This document shows positions 51,224 through 59,113 of a stretch of 64,000 bases of DNA, piece by piece; the first letter of the stretch is position 1, and each line of letters begins with the position of its first letter. A program made the position numbers and the translations under genes. The notes beneath the pieces were generated by a model. It searched no databases. It was given only the letters and a program-made list of their open reading frames with translations, and was not told the origin of the DNA. Origin of the DNA: Paenibacillus sp. GSMTC-2017 (lineage in GTDB: Bacteria > Bacillota > Bacilli > Paenibacillales > Paenibacillaceae); the NCBI RefSeq assembly GCF_016019935.1, contig NZ_JAECMT010000003.1, positions 726,208 through 790,207 on the forward strand, in the 5' to 3' direction.

Positions 51224-53162
51224 TAATATTAGGGGCAATTGGCGTTCTTACAGCGCATTTTTTCTTAGCAGTGTTTTTTCTGTACTTATCTTTTATGTAT
51301 ATGCGGCATTCATCTCGCATCCAGATGTATTGAGTGGAGTTATAATTGGTGCTGACAAAGTTCGCCAGGGCATGCAATTTTGTCTATATCTCATTATCAT
51401 CTTTTCGTTCATGTTCATTTTGTATTCCAACTCGGCTTTTCTTAAAACGAGAAAGCAGGAATTCGGACTATTTTCATTATTTGGAATGACAAAGTCACAG
51501 CTTAGAAAGCTAGTTATTTACGAAAATATCGTCATTTCAATATTAGCCATTTCGGTTGGTATCGGTCTCGGTATTTTGTTTAGTAAACTCTTTTTTATGG
51601 CATTAACTGCACTTCTTGGTTTAAATAAAACGATAGCGTTCGTTGTACCGATGAAAGCGGTATGGATGACAGCAGGTGGATTTTTTGCACTGTTTATGAT
51701 CATTTCGATTTTGACAGTACTGAAAATGAGACGTGTTGAAATTATTGAGTTACTTAGAGCTTCCAAACAACCAAAAGGTGAACTTAAATATTCGCCTTGG
51801 CTCGTTGCTATAGGTGCAATATGCCTCATAGCGGGTTATGGCATGGCAGTTATTATGACTAGCTATACGTTTATCGTATTTTCTTTGCCCATCTTAATTA
51901 CAGTAGTCGCTGGAACGTATTTCTTATTTACTCAATTAAGTATTGTTGTTCTTCGATGGGTGCAAAATCGCCATAGTATTTATTACAAACGTACAAATAT
52001 GCTTATATTTGCTCAATTAGGCTATAAAATAAGAGACAATGCCCGCATTTTATTTGTTGTCTCCATTATGAGCGCGGTTATTATGACAGCTATGGGTACA
52101 GTTTACATTATGCATATATGGACTAAACAAGGCATAGTAGAGACTTCCCCGTATACGATAGGTTATGTTGAAGAAGGTTTGCATACCCATCAAGTGATGA
52201 ATCCTGATGAAATGCGCACTATTTTGAAGAAGGACAATGTTGCAGTCAAACACGAGGCTAAAGTTATTGGAATAGGTCTTAAACATTATTCGGTTAATTT
52301 TGATGATGGTACTACATTAGGTAGTCCAGAAGATGCTAAATATAAGTTAAATGCAATGATCATTTCTGCAACAGATTACAATAAGTTAGCTGCTCTTCAA
52401 GGTAAGCAGACTTTGACAGTAGAGAGCGGCAAGCTGATTGCACTATATCCGAATTTTGATAAGCTGGCACATGGATCAGGCGAAGCAATTGGGAAAATAA
52501 ATGACAAGAGGGTACAGCTGCCGGTAGAAAGATCAATCAATGATAGAGTAATAAGCAATTGGATTGATTCTAACGGAACAACTTTTGTAATGGATGATTT
52601 AACTTATTTGAATCTTTTATCGAATATTTCTGAGGACAAGCAATTAGTGTTTTATGGCTATGAGCTTTCGAATTGGGAAAATGCTGCACCGACCGTAGAG
52701 AAGATAGCTAAACTGATACCGGACGAGATGAAATTTGAGAGTGATCTAAATCGGTCTATCCAATATAAAGACACTAAGGAAATGGTGTCCCTCACATTAT
52801 TTATTGGTATGTTTATTAGCTTATTGTTCTTTATTGCAGCAGGGAGCATGATCTACTTCAAACTTTTTACCGAAATCCAAGAGGATCAAGCTCAGTTCAA
52901 AGGATTGTTTAGAATTGGTATGACACGTAAGGAAGTTCGGCGGATCGTAGTCTCTCAAATCGCGATCATTTTTTATCTGCCTTGTATCGTGGGTATTAGT
53001 CATGCCTTATTCGCAATGGTGTCACTCGACAATATGATGATGGCGTCAAATTGGAGCTATTCCTTTGTTGTCATCGGCATTTATATAGCGATGCAGACTA
53101 TTTATTTCCTACTTGCTAGTAATAGCTATATGAAAAGTATGCTTCGTGGTACTAATGCATAA
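51198..53162 (+). CDS. BceB-type ABC transporter permease with large extracellular domain
   Basis: 654 residues, ten transmembrane helices with a ~200-residue extracytoplasmic domain between helices VII and VIII (about 305-520), the BceB hallmark that binds the peptide-lipid target. N-terminal SNIRGNWRSYSAFFLSS and KTRKQEFGLFSLFGMTKSQLRKL are family-typical. It overlaps the ATPase gene by 26 nt. Likely detoxifies cell-wall-active peptides and signals to the kinase. Confidence 0.94.
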   Translation: MTFRSLALSNIRGNWRSYSAFFLSSVFSVLIFYVYAAFISHPDVLSGVIIGADKVRQGMQFCLYLIIIFSFMFILYSNSAFLKTRKQEFGLFSLFGMTKSQLRKLVIYENIVISILAISVGIGLGILFSKLFFMALTALLGLNKTIAFVVPMKAVWMTAGGFFALFMIISILTVLKMRRVEIIELLRASKQPKGELKYSPWLVAIGAICLIAGYGMAVIMTSYTFIVFSLPILITVVAGTYFLFTQLSIVVLRWVQNRHSIYYKRTNMLIFAQLGYKIRDNARILFVVSIMSAVIMTAMGTVYIMHIWTKQGIVETSPYTIGYVEEGLHTHQVMNPDEMRTILKKDNVAVKHEAKVIGIGLKHYSVNFDDGTTLGSPEDAKYKLNAMIISATDYNKLAALQGKQTLTVESGKLIALYPNFDKLAHGSGEAIGKINDKRVQLPVERSINDRVISNWIDSNGTTFVMDDLTYLNLLSNISEDKQLVFYGYELSNWENAAPTVEKIAKLIPDEMKFESDLNRSIQYKDTKEMVSLTLFIGMFISLLFFIAAGSMIYFKLFTEIQEDQAQFKGLFRIGMTRKEVRRIVVSQIAIIFYLPCIVGISHALFAMVSLDNMMMASNWSYSFVVIGIYIAMQTIYFLLASNSYMKSMLRGTNA

Positions 53163-53186
53163 CGATTTAGGACTGTTTCACAAGGT

Positions 53187-53240
53187 AAAGGCGCTCACCC
53201 GAAAGTAGATCACTCTACATAGGGCGATGCGCCTTTTCTT
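53187..53240. terminator. Terminator after the Bce-type operon
   Basis: AAAGGCGC-TCACCC pairs with GGGCGA-TGCGCCTTT around an inner GTAG/CTAC stem, then TTTT. Confidence 0.8.
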
Positions 53241-53260
53241 ATATGTATGGTTTCGTTTCT

Positions 53261-54889
53261 TTACAACCTACCGAAAAAACGAAGCATCGCTTTAATCATC
53301 TGTTCTCTACCAATAGGTCCCCAAGGGTCCCATTCTCTACTGTCGGGATAATACACCCGACTCTCTTTAACCGCCTTAAGTTCCTGCCATCTAGGGTCAG
53401 CTGAGAATTCATTGACATCGGGTTCCTCACTCCAAATAATTAATAGTTGATCAGGATTGAGTTCGACCAAATGATCAAAAGCATCATTCATGTATGAGCC
53501 ATGAGTGATACGTTTATCAGGCTTAAACTGTAGACGTTTATAAAAAAGTTCTGTGAATGCATGATCTTTAACACCGTACAGTCTACAGTTTCCGGGAAGC
53601 AGTCTAACAATTGTCCACTTTCCTTCCTTTGTAACGGCCTCTAACTTACGTCTTGCTTCTTGCTCGATTAAAGTTAATCCTCTAATGACTCTTTCCGCCT
53701 CCGCTGTTCGGTCAAGATGCGAGGCAATGTTGCGGAAATATTGCTCCCAACTTGTAGATTCGTCTATGAAAAATGCGCTGGAATCCTCTCCCCAATGTTT
53801 GTCACTTAGATCATCTTTCAGCCTCGTTCGTAAAATAAGATCAGGCGATAATCGAATGACATCGTTTGAACGGATTGGAGTTTCGGCGTTTAGGGGGATC
53901 GTACCGTCTAGTCGATCATGCAAATAGCTCGGAAAACCAGATGGTGTTGTGAAATAGTTTGGGTAACTTGGTGCTGCAATAGGAAGTATGCCTAGAGCTA
54001 ACAAGTGATCTTGCAAAATAAGGCTACTAACGACGGCTACTTTGCGTTCACGTCGTTTCAAAAAAACGGAGGGTGATATTCCTTCCGTTTTCTTAAACAC
54101 GCGGCTGAAATAAAGTTCGTCCTGATAGCCGACGGTAACGGCGATATCTCTTAATGCAGCATGTTTGTCAGACATAAGCTCCTTAGCTTTAAGCATGCGA
54201 AGCTGAGTTAAATAATTGCCTGGCGTTAGGCCGGTCATCTTCTTAAAAGCACGGCAATAGGAGCTTTGTGTCATACCTGCCAATTGAGGAAGCTCACTAA
54301 TTTGTAAAGGTTTGGACAATCTTTGCTCCATATAACTAATTGTCGCTTGTACAGAGTCGTTCACATTTCTGCCTGGTGTTCGCTGATGAGCGTGTAAATG
54401 CAGCAGTAGCTCATAAAGGGTAAGCTGCTTACGCATAGAGCCTAATTCACCTTTTACACTCATGGCTTGTCTAAGATGAGAAAGTAGTGTGTCCGTTAGT
54501 GCAGATGCTGATTGATGCACAATGCCTCCACTATTAAGCAGAGATAAGCTTGTTGCAACCATTAGTTCGTTTTTCAAGTCGGATACATTATATTGAACGA
54601 GTGTGAGCTTAAGTGTGCTGCCTGGGTCGGCCATTAACTCATAACTGCACTCTTCCTTATGTATGAAAAAAAATGAACCTTCACTGAGAGGACTAGACAT
54701 GTTGTCACCGAAAAATAACATGCCTATTCCACTATGTACAATACCAATTGTGGCATTATGGGGAACGATAGGCTCTGAACGAAAGCCTCCTTTATAATAA
54801 AGAGATTGAAGGTCAATAGGAAAACAAAACAGATAGGGGCTGTTATTCACACAAATACAGTCCTTTACAAAAGAAATAGTAGTCAACAT
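53261..54889 (-). CDS. AraC family regulator fused to a siderophore-binding domain (Btr-like)
   Basis: 542 residues in three parts: an N-terminal cupin-like domain (about 1-150), two AraC helix-turn-helix motifs (about 180-280, PLQISELPQLAGMTQSSYCRAFKKMTG and ALRDIAVTVGYQDELYFSRVFKKTEG) and a C-terminal periplasmic-binding-protein domain of the helical-backbone iron type (about 285-540). This is the architecture of B. subtilis Btr, which senses iron-loaded siderophore in the cytoplasm and activates feuABC. The annotated ATG lacks a ribosome binding site; a GTG at 54850 has AAAGGAC upstream and is a good alternative. Divergent from the uptake operon. Confidence 0.93.
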   Translation of the reverse strand: MLTTISFVKDCICVNNSPYLFCFPIDLQSLYYKGGFRSEPIVPHNATIGIVHSGIGMLFFGDNMSSPLSEGSFFFIHKEECSYELMADPGSTLKLTLVQYNVSDLKNELMVATSLSLLNSGGIVHQSASALTDTLLSHLRQAMSVKGELGSMRKQLTLYELLLHLHAHQRTPGRNVNDSVQATISYMEQRLSKPLQISELPQLAGMTQSSYCRAFKKMTGLTPGNYLTQLRMLKAKELMSDKHAALRDIAVTVGYQDELYFSRVFKKTEGISPSVFLKRRERKVAVVSSLILQDHLLALGILPIAAPSYPNYFTTPSGFPSYLHDRLDGTIPLNAETPIRSNDVIRLSPDLILRTRLKDDLSDKHWGEDSSAFFIDESTSWEQYFRNIASHLDRTAEAERVIRGLTLIEQEARRKLEAVTKEGKWTIVRLLPGNCRLYGVKDHAFTELFYKRLQFKPDKRITHGSYMNDAFDHLVELNPDQLLIIWSEEPDVNEFSADPRWQELKAVKESRVYYPDSREWDPWGPIGREQMIKAMLRFFGRL

Positions 54890-54900
54890 AAGAAATCAAT

Positions 54901-54950
54901 TGATAATTATTATCAGTTACAAGTGTAGCAATATTATCGTTTTGGGGCAA
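54901..54950 (-). promoter_or_regulatory. araC promoter with Fur box at the start site
   Basis: On the minus strand: TTGCCC (54950-54945), 17-bp spacer, TACACT (54927-54922). The perfect 7-1-7 Fur box TGATAAT-T-ATTATCA (54901-54915) begins at the predicted transcription start. Confidence 0.75.
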
Positions 54951-54979
54951 CAGTTGTTTAGTTGACACTAATTTGAATA

Positions 54980-55013
54980 TTTTGTCCATATGAATAAGAC
55001 AATTTTGTGTATA
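54980..55013 (+). promoter_or_regulatory. Direct repeat, likely activator site of the siderophore operon
   Basis: TTTTGTCCATA (54980-54990) and TTTTGTGTATA (55003-55013) are 23 bp apart, roughly two helical turns. The second abuts a poor -35 (TACAAA, 55012-55017), as expected for AraC-family activation. Confidence 0.5.
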
Positions 55014-55061
55014 CAAAACAATTATGACGATCTGTACAATAAATGATGAAAATGATTATCA
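55012..55061 (+). promoter_or_regulatory. Siderophore operon promoter with second Fur box
   Basis: TACAAA (55012-55017), 17-bp spacer, TACAAT (55035-55040); the Fur box TGAAAAT-G-ATTATCA (55047-55061, one mismatch to the 7-1-7 consensus) begins at the predicted start. Confidence 0.65.
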
Positions 55062-55143
55062 TTCACAAGAGGTTGGGGGTTGTAACATTATTTTTAATCA
55101 TTCAGTAAAGAAAAAGGAAAGCGATAATGCCAAACGCAATATC

Positions 55144-55602
55144 ATGTGGCCGCTCCTGATTCTAGTCTTCATTTTATTAACTGGATGCGGTACAGCAAGT
55201 TCAGGCAATAAAGAAACGGTATCAGGAAATGCTGCACAGGGGAAACCTTCTGCTAATGAGAAGGGCGATCCTTTCGTCGATATTGCTCCAGCTGACATTA
55301 CGGATATTCCAACAGCACTTGAGGAATTGTCCAGTCTAATTAAGTCATTCAAAGGCATCGTAGAATCGGATGACAAGGAAGAAGCAGTAAGGCAAGGGGA
55401 ACGAATGGCGGCGGTCTGGAAAGCAATAAGCCAGGAAGTAGCAACAGTTCAAGCAGAGCAACATGATCAAATTAATAGGGATCTAGGTGCACTATTCGAA
55501 GCAGTTCATGCTAAAGAATGGGACAAGACAAAACTTATTGATCTTGATTATTCGCTCTACCAAGGGTTAAGAGATTTAAAACAAGCATTTCAAAAAGAAT
55601 AG
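55144..55602 (+). CDS. Lipoprotein of unknown function in the siderophore-iron operon
   Basis: At least 152 residues. A hydrophobic segment and lipobox (WPLLILVFILLTGC) mark a lipoprotein; after a polar linker, the mature part (about 50-150) is all-helical (ALEELSSLIKSFKGIV, AVRQGERMAAVWKAISQEVATVQ, LYQGLRDLKQAFQ) with no known family. The start is uncertain: the ATG at 55144 gives a signal without positive charge and has no ribosome binding site; an in-frame ATT at 55087 has GGGGG 7 nt upstream and would supply the KKK/KR residues. First gene of a Fur-controlled operon, so a role in iron capture or reductive release is inferred. Confidence 0.8.
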   Translation: MWPLLILVFILLTGCGTASSGNKETVSGNAAQGKPSANEKGDPFVDIAPADITDIPTALEELSSLIKSFKGIVESDDKEEAVRQGERMAAVWKAISQEVATVQAEQHDQINRDLGALFEAVHAKEWDKTKLIDLDYSLYQGLRDLKQAFQKE

Positions 55603-55619
55603 GATAGGTGATTGTGACA

Positions 55620-56915
55620 ATGATTAACCGCAAAAAAGTACTATCATTTGTATTGAGTCTTGCACTTATTGTATCGCTTGTACCAGCAACTGCAGCAACT
55701 GCAGCAGCTAAAAAAATTAATGTAACGATTGATGGCAAGGGTCAGAAATTTGACGTTAGCCCTAAAATTGTAAATGGTCGTACAATGGTTCCTTATCGTG
55801 CAATTGCTGAAGCTTTGGGCGGTAAAGTAAAGTTTGATGTTAAAACGAAAAAAGCAACAATTGTAAAAGGCAAACAAACGGTTGAACTTACACAAGGAAG
55901 CAAAAATGCAAAAATTAACGGGGCTGCTGCTACTTTGGAAGCTGCACCAGTTAATGAAAAAGGTAGCCTTCTTGTACCTTTACGTTTTGTTGGTGAGTCA
56001 CTAGGCGTTTGGGTAAACTGGAACAATAGCTCATCTACTGCTGTACTTGAAACGAAACGTTCGTTCAAACATGAGTTTGGTACTGCACAACTTAACGGCG
56101 TTCCTAAACGTGTTGTAGTATTGTACAACGGAGCAGTAGACACTTCTGTAATGTTAGGTATTAAACCAGTAGGTGCTGTTGAATCAATCGTTCAACAACC
56201 ATTCTATGAATATATCCGTCCACAACTAAAAGGTGTTAAAGTGCTTGGTGACGAAGCTCAACCAAACCTTGAGGCGATTGTAGCTCTTAAGCCGGATGTT
56301 ATTATTGCATCAAAATGGCGTCATGAAAAAATTTATGCACAATTAAGTAAAATTGCTCCAACAGTTGTAACGAAAGAGTTTACTGACTGGCAAGAAAGTG
56401 TTGATGTTATTTCCAAAGTAACGAACAAAGAAGATGTTGCTGCTAAGTTTATGGCTAGCTGGAAAACTAATGTAGCTGATTTCAAGAAAAAAATCTCTGC
56501 TAAAGATCTAAATTCAACAATTTCTATTATTCGTGTTAACCCGAATGGAAGCGCACGTGCTTACTATAGCGGATTCGCGTTCTTGATCTTCAAAGAGCTA
56601 GGATTCAAATCGCCTGCGGCACAAACTAAATTTGCAAAAGAAAAAGAAACAGATATTATTCCAGTTACTTCAACTGAGCAAATTGGTTTGCTTGATGGAG
56701 ATTATATCTTCGATTTCACAACTGATTGGGAAGGTGACGGAGCAATCTACCAACACCAAAAAACGTGGACAAGCAGTGAGCTTTGGAAAAACCTTAAAGG
56801 TGTTAAAGCTGGAAACTACTACAAAGTTAATGCTGTAACTTGGAACCTGTCTGCAGGTCCACTTGCTGCACAACGTATGCTTGATGATCTTTACTTCTAC
56901 TTCGGATTGGAATAG
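55620..56915 (+). CDS. Copper amine oxidase-like domain fused to a siderophore substrate-binding protein
   Basis: 431 residues. Sec signal peptide (RKKVLSFVLSLALIVSLVPATAATA) with no lipobox Cys. Residues about 32-145 are a copper amine oxidase N-terminal-like domain (INVTIDGKGQKFDVSPKIVNGRTMVPYRAIAEALGG, LLVPLRFVGESLGVWVNWN); from about 160 on is a helical-backbone iron-siderophore binding fold (PKRVVVLYNGAVDTSVMLGIKPVGAVES, NLEAIVALKPDVIIAS). Binding proteins of Gram-positives are normally lipid-anchored, so this one must be held otherwise, presumably by the extra domain. The ATG has AGGTG 9 nt upstream. Confidence 0.9.
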   Translation: MINRKKVLSFVLSLALIVSLVPATAATAAAKKINVTIDGKGQKFDVSPKIVNGRTMVPYRAIAEALGGKVKFDVKTKKATIVKGKQTVELTQGSKNAKINGAAATLEAAPVNEKGSLLVPLRFVGESLGVWVNWNNSSSTAVLETKRSFKHEFGTAQLNGVPKRVVVLYNGAVDTSVMLGIKPVGAVESIVQQPFYEYIRPQLKGVKVLGDEAQPNLEAIVALKPDVIIASKWRHEKIYAQLSKIAPTVVTKEFTDWQESVDVISKVTNKEDVAAKFMASWKTNVADFKKKISAKDLNSTISIIRVNPNGSARAYYSGFAFLIFKELGFKSPAAQTKFAKEKETDIIPVTSTEQIGLLDGDYIFDFTTDWEGDGAIYQHQKTWTSSELWKNLKGVKAGNYYKVNAVTWNLSAGPLAAQRMLDDLYFYFGLE

Positions 56916-56967
56916 TATTTTTACTGGAGTAATGTGCTTGGATATGAATGTTATTTAAAAGCACGAG

Positions 56968-56996
56968 AGAATGGGCCTTTTAGGCTCATTCTTTTC
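56968..56996 (+). terminator. Weak terminator/attenuator inside the siderophore operon
   Basis: 10-bp stem AGAATGGGCC / GGCTCATTCT (one G-T), 5-nt loop, short TTTT tract. It lies between the binding-protein and permease genes and would allow excess binding protein over permease. Confidence 0.75.
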
Positions 56997-57034
56997 GTCT
57001 ATATTTATAACCCGGAAGGGAAACAGAACTTAAC

Positions 57035-58048
57035 ATGGGACAATTAGCAAAAGGAAATTTATATCGAGTGATTGGACTTTTTATTAGTGTATTTGTGTTA
57101 GTCGTAAGTTTTTTGTGCAGTATTAAATTTGGTTTTTATCCAATTAGTTGGCAAGATATTATTCATACATTCACAAACTATGATTCTAGTAATAATGAAC
57201 AAATCGTTGTACGTACTGCCAGATTGCCACGTGCATTAATTGCAACAGCAGTTGGAGCAAGTCTTGCTCTAGCAGGTGCTATTTTGCAGGCGGTTACACG
57301 AAATGCGATGGCATCACCAAGTATATTAGGTATTAATGCAGGTGCTTCAGTTGCTATCGTCTTTGCTATTACGATGCTGAAGATTAGTGATGTAGATGTA
57401 CTAACATGGATTGCATTTGCTGGAGCGGCAATGGCGTCAGTTTGTGTGTATGTACTTGGTTCTATGGGTAAGGGAAGTTTGTCTCCGCTGAAAATTATTT
57501 TGGCAGGAGCAGCTATGACAGCTTTCTTTTCTGCAGGGACACAAGGGATGCTTGTGCTTAATGAAAATGGACTACAAGATGTTATGTTTTGGCTCGCTGG
57601 ATCTATTGCAGGAAGAACGATGGAATCGTTCCTGCCTGTACTTCCTTATTTAATTATCGGCGGGCTCGGTGCTGTCCTTATGTCTAGACAATGGAATGTA
57701 TTGTTAATGGGCGAGGAATCTGCTAAGGGACTTGGTCAGAACATTATTTCTGTGAAAATAATAGCAGCTCTGCTAGTCGTACTGCTCGCTGGTGGTTCAG
57801 TTGCTGTATCAGGACCAATTGGGTTAGTAGGCATTATCGTCCCGCATATTGCTAGAAAAATTGTGGGCTTGGATTATCGCTGGCTTATTCCATACAGCGC
57901 ATTATTTGGTGCTATTTTGCTGTTGCTTGCTGATATAGCTGCAAGGTTTATTTCATTCCCATTAGAAGTCCCGGTTGGATTAATGACCGCAGCTATAGGA
58001 GCGCCATTCTTCATCTATCTTGCTAGAAAGGGGATGAAGAAAAAATGA
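57035..58048 (+). CDS. FecCD-type iron-siderophore ABC permease (FeuB-like)
   Basis: 337 residues, about ten transmembrane helices. RLPRALIATAVGASLALAGAILQAVTRNAMASPSILGINAGA and GLVGIIVPHIARKIVG are FecCD hallmarks. AAGGGAAACAG site before the ATG. Overlaps the next permease gene by 4 nt. Confidence 0.95.
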   Translation: MGQLAKGNLYRVIGLFISVFVLVVSFLCSIKFGFYPISWQDIIHTFTNYDSSNNEQIVVRTARLPRALIATAVGASLALAGAILQAVTRNAMASPSILGINAGASVAIVFAITMLKISDVDVLTWIAFAGAAMASVCVYVLGSMGKGSLSPLKIILAGAAMTAFFSAGTQGMLVLNENGLQDVMFWLAGSIAGRTMESFLPVLPYLIIGGLGAVLMSRQWNVLLMGEESAKGLGQNIISVKIIAALLVVLLAGGSVAVSGPIGLVGIIVPHIARKIVGLDYRWLIPYSALFGAILLLLADIAARFISFPLEVPVGLMTAAIGAPFFIYLARKGMKKK

Positions 58049-59037
58049 GTAAAAGCAGAATCCGTTATGTGATGGGTTTATCATTATTGTTAGTCGCTCT
58101 GTCCGCCGTATATTTAATGTTAGGTGATCAATTCATTGCTCCTATGGATGTGTGGAACGCATTATTAGGAAAGGGTGATGGAGAGCAAATTTTTATTGTA
58201 CAGACGTTACGGGCTCCGCGTTTAATTATTGGATTACTAATCGGCGTTTCACTCGCGGTATCCGGTGCTATATTGCAATCTATCGTTCGTAATCCGCTCG
58301 CAGCTCCAGATGTTGTAGGTATTACAGGTGGTGCTTCTGCGGGGGCTGTTTTATTTTTAACTCGCTTTCCTGGTCTGTTTAGTGTTCACCTATTGCCGAT
58401 CCCGGCTATGGTAGGTGCATTAATTTCAGCGTTAGTTGTATATTCACTTTCTTGGAAAGGTGGCGTTAGCTCGAATCGGCTTGTACTAGTTGGTATTGGG
58501 GTGGCGGCAATTCTTTCTGCAATAACTTCATACCTACTAATCTTTAGTCCAATTTATTCTGCGACAGCCGCATATATATGGCTGACAGGAACGGTATATG
58601 CGACTACATGGACTAATGTGATAACGTTGTTGCCTTGGACTGTAGGACTGCTCATTATTGTTGGACTAACAACTCGCCATGTTCATGTTCAGCTGTTAGG
58701 AGATGAGCTTGCTACAGGACTTGGCAGTGCGGTACAGCGTCATCGTTTCCTCCTGCTTCTTCTTAGTGTTGGGTTAGCGGGATCAGCAGTTTCAATTGGC
58801 GGTGTTATCGGATTTGTTGGACTTATGGCACCGCATATGGCCCGGAGATTAATTGGGCCAGTAATGAACCGAGTATTGCCGGTAAGTGCACTTATAGGAG
58901 CTATTCTTGTTGTGGCAGCGGATCTTATTGGCCGTGTAGCCTTTCTTCCGCATGATATTCCAGTAGGCGTATTTACTGCTGCGATAGGCGCTCCGTTCTT
59001 TATTTATTTACTATATCGCTCTCGAAATCAAGGTTAG
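58045..59037 (+). CDS. FecCD-type iron-siderophore ABC permease, second (FeuC-like)
   Basis: 330 residues, about ten transmembrane helices, the same family signatures (RAPRLIIGLLIGVSLAVSGAILQ, GFVGLMAPHMARRLIG). It should pair with the preceding permease. No ATPase gene follows; the operon ends at a perfect 21-bp hairpin, so an unlinked ATPase must energise it, as YusV/FpiA does for Feu in B. subtilis. Confidence 0.95.
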   Translation: MSKSRIRYVMGLSLLLVALSAVYLMLGDQFIAPMDVWNALLGKGDGEQIFIVQTLRAPRLIIGLLIGVSLAVSGAILQSIVRNPLAAPDVVGITGGASAGAVLFLTRFPGLFSVHLLPIPAMVGALISALVVYSLSWKGGVSSNRLVLVGIGVAAILSAITSYLLIFSPIYSATAAYIWLTGTVYATTWTNVITLLPWTVGLLIIVGLTTRHVHVQLLGDELATGLGSAVQRHRFLLLLLSVGLAGSAVSIGGVIGFVGLMAPHMARRLIGPVMNRVLPVSALIGAILVVAADLIGRVAFLPHDIPVGVFTAAIGAPFFIYLLYRSRNQG

Positions 59038-59059
59038 TCTGTTCTCGTTTATATTTGCT

Positions 59060-59107
59060 ACACAAAAATGCTCCATTGTCTCTTTAGACAATGGAGCATT
59101 TTTGTGT
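59060..59107. terminator. Bidirectional terminator, perfect 21-bp stem
   Basis: Arms 59060-59080 and 59087-59107 are perfectly complementary with a 6-nt loop, and each arm ends in T-rich sequence for its direction. Confidence 0.95.
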
Positions 59108-59113
59108 TAACAG

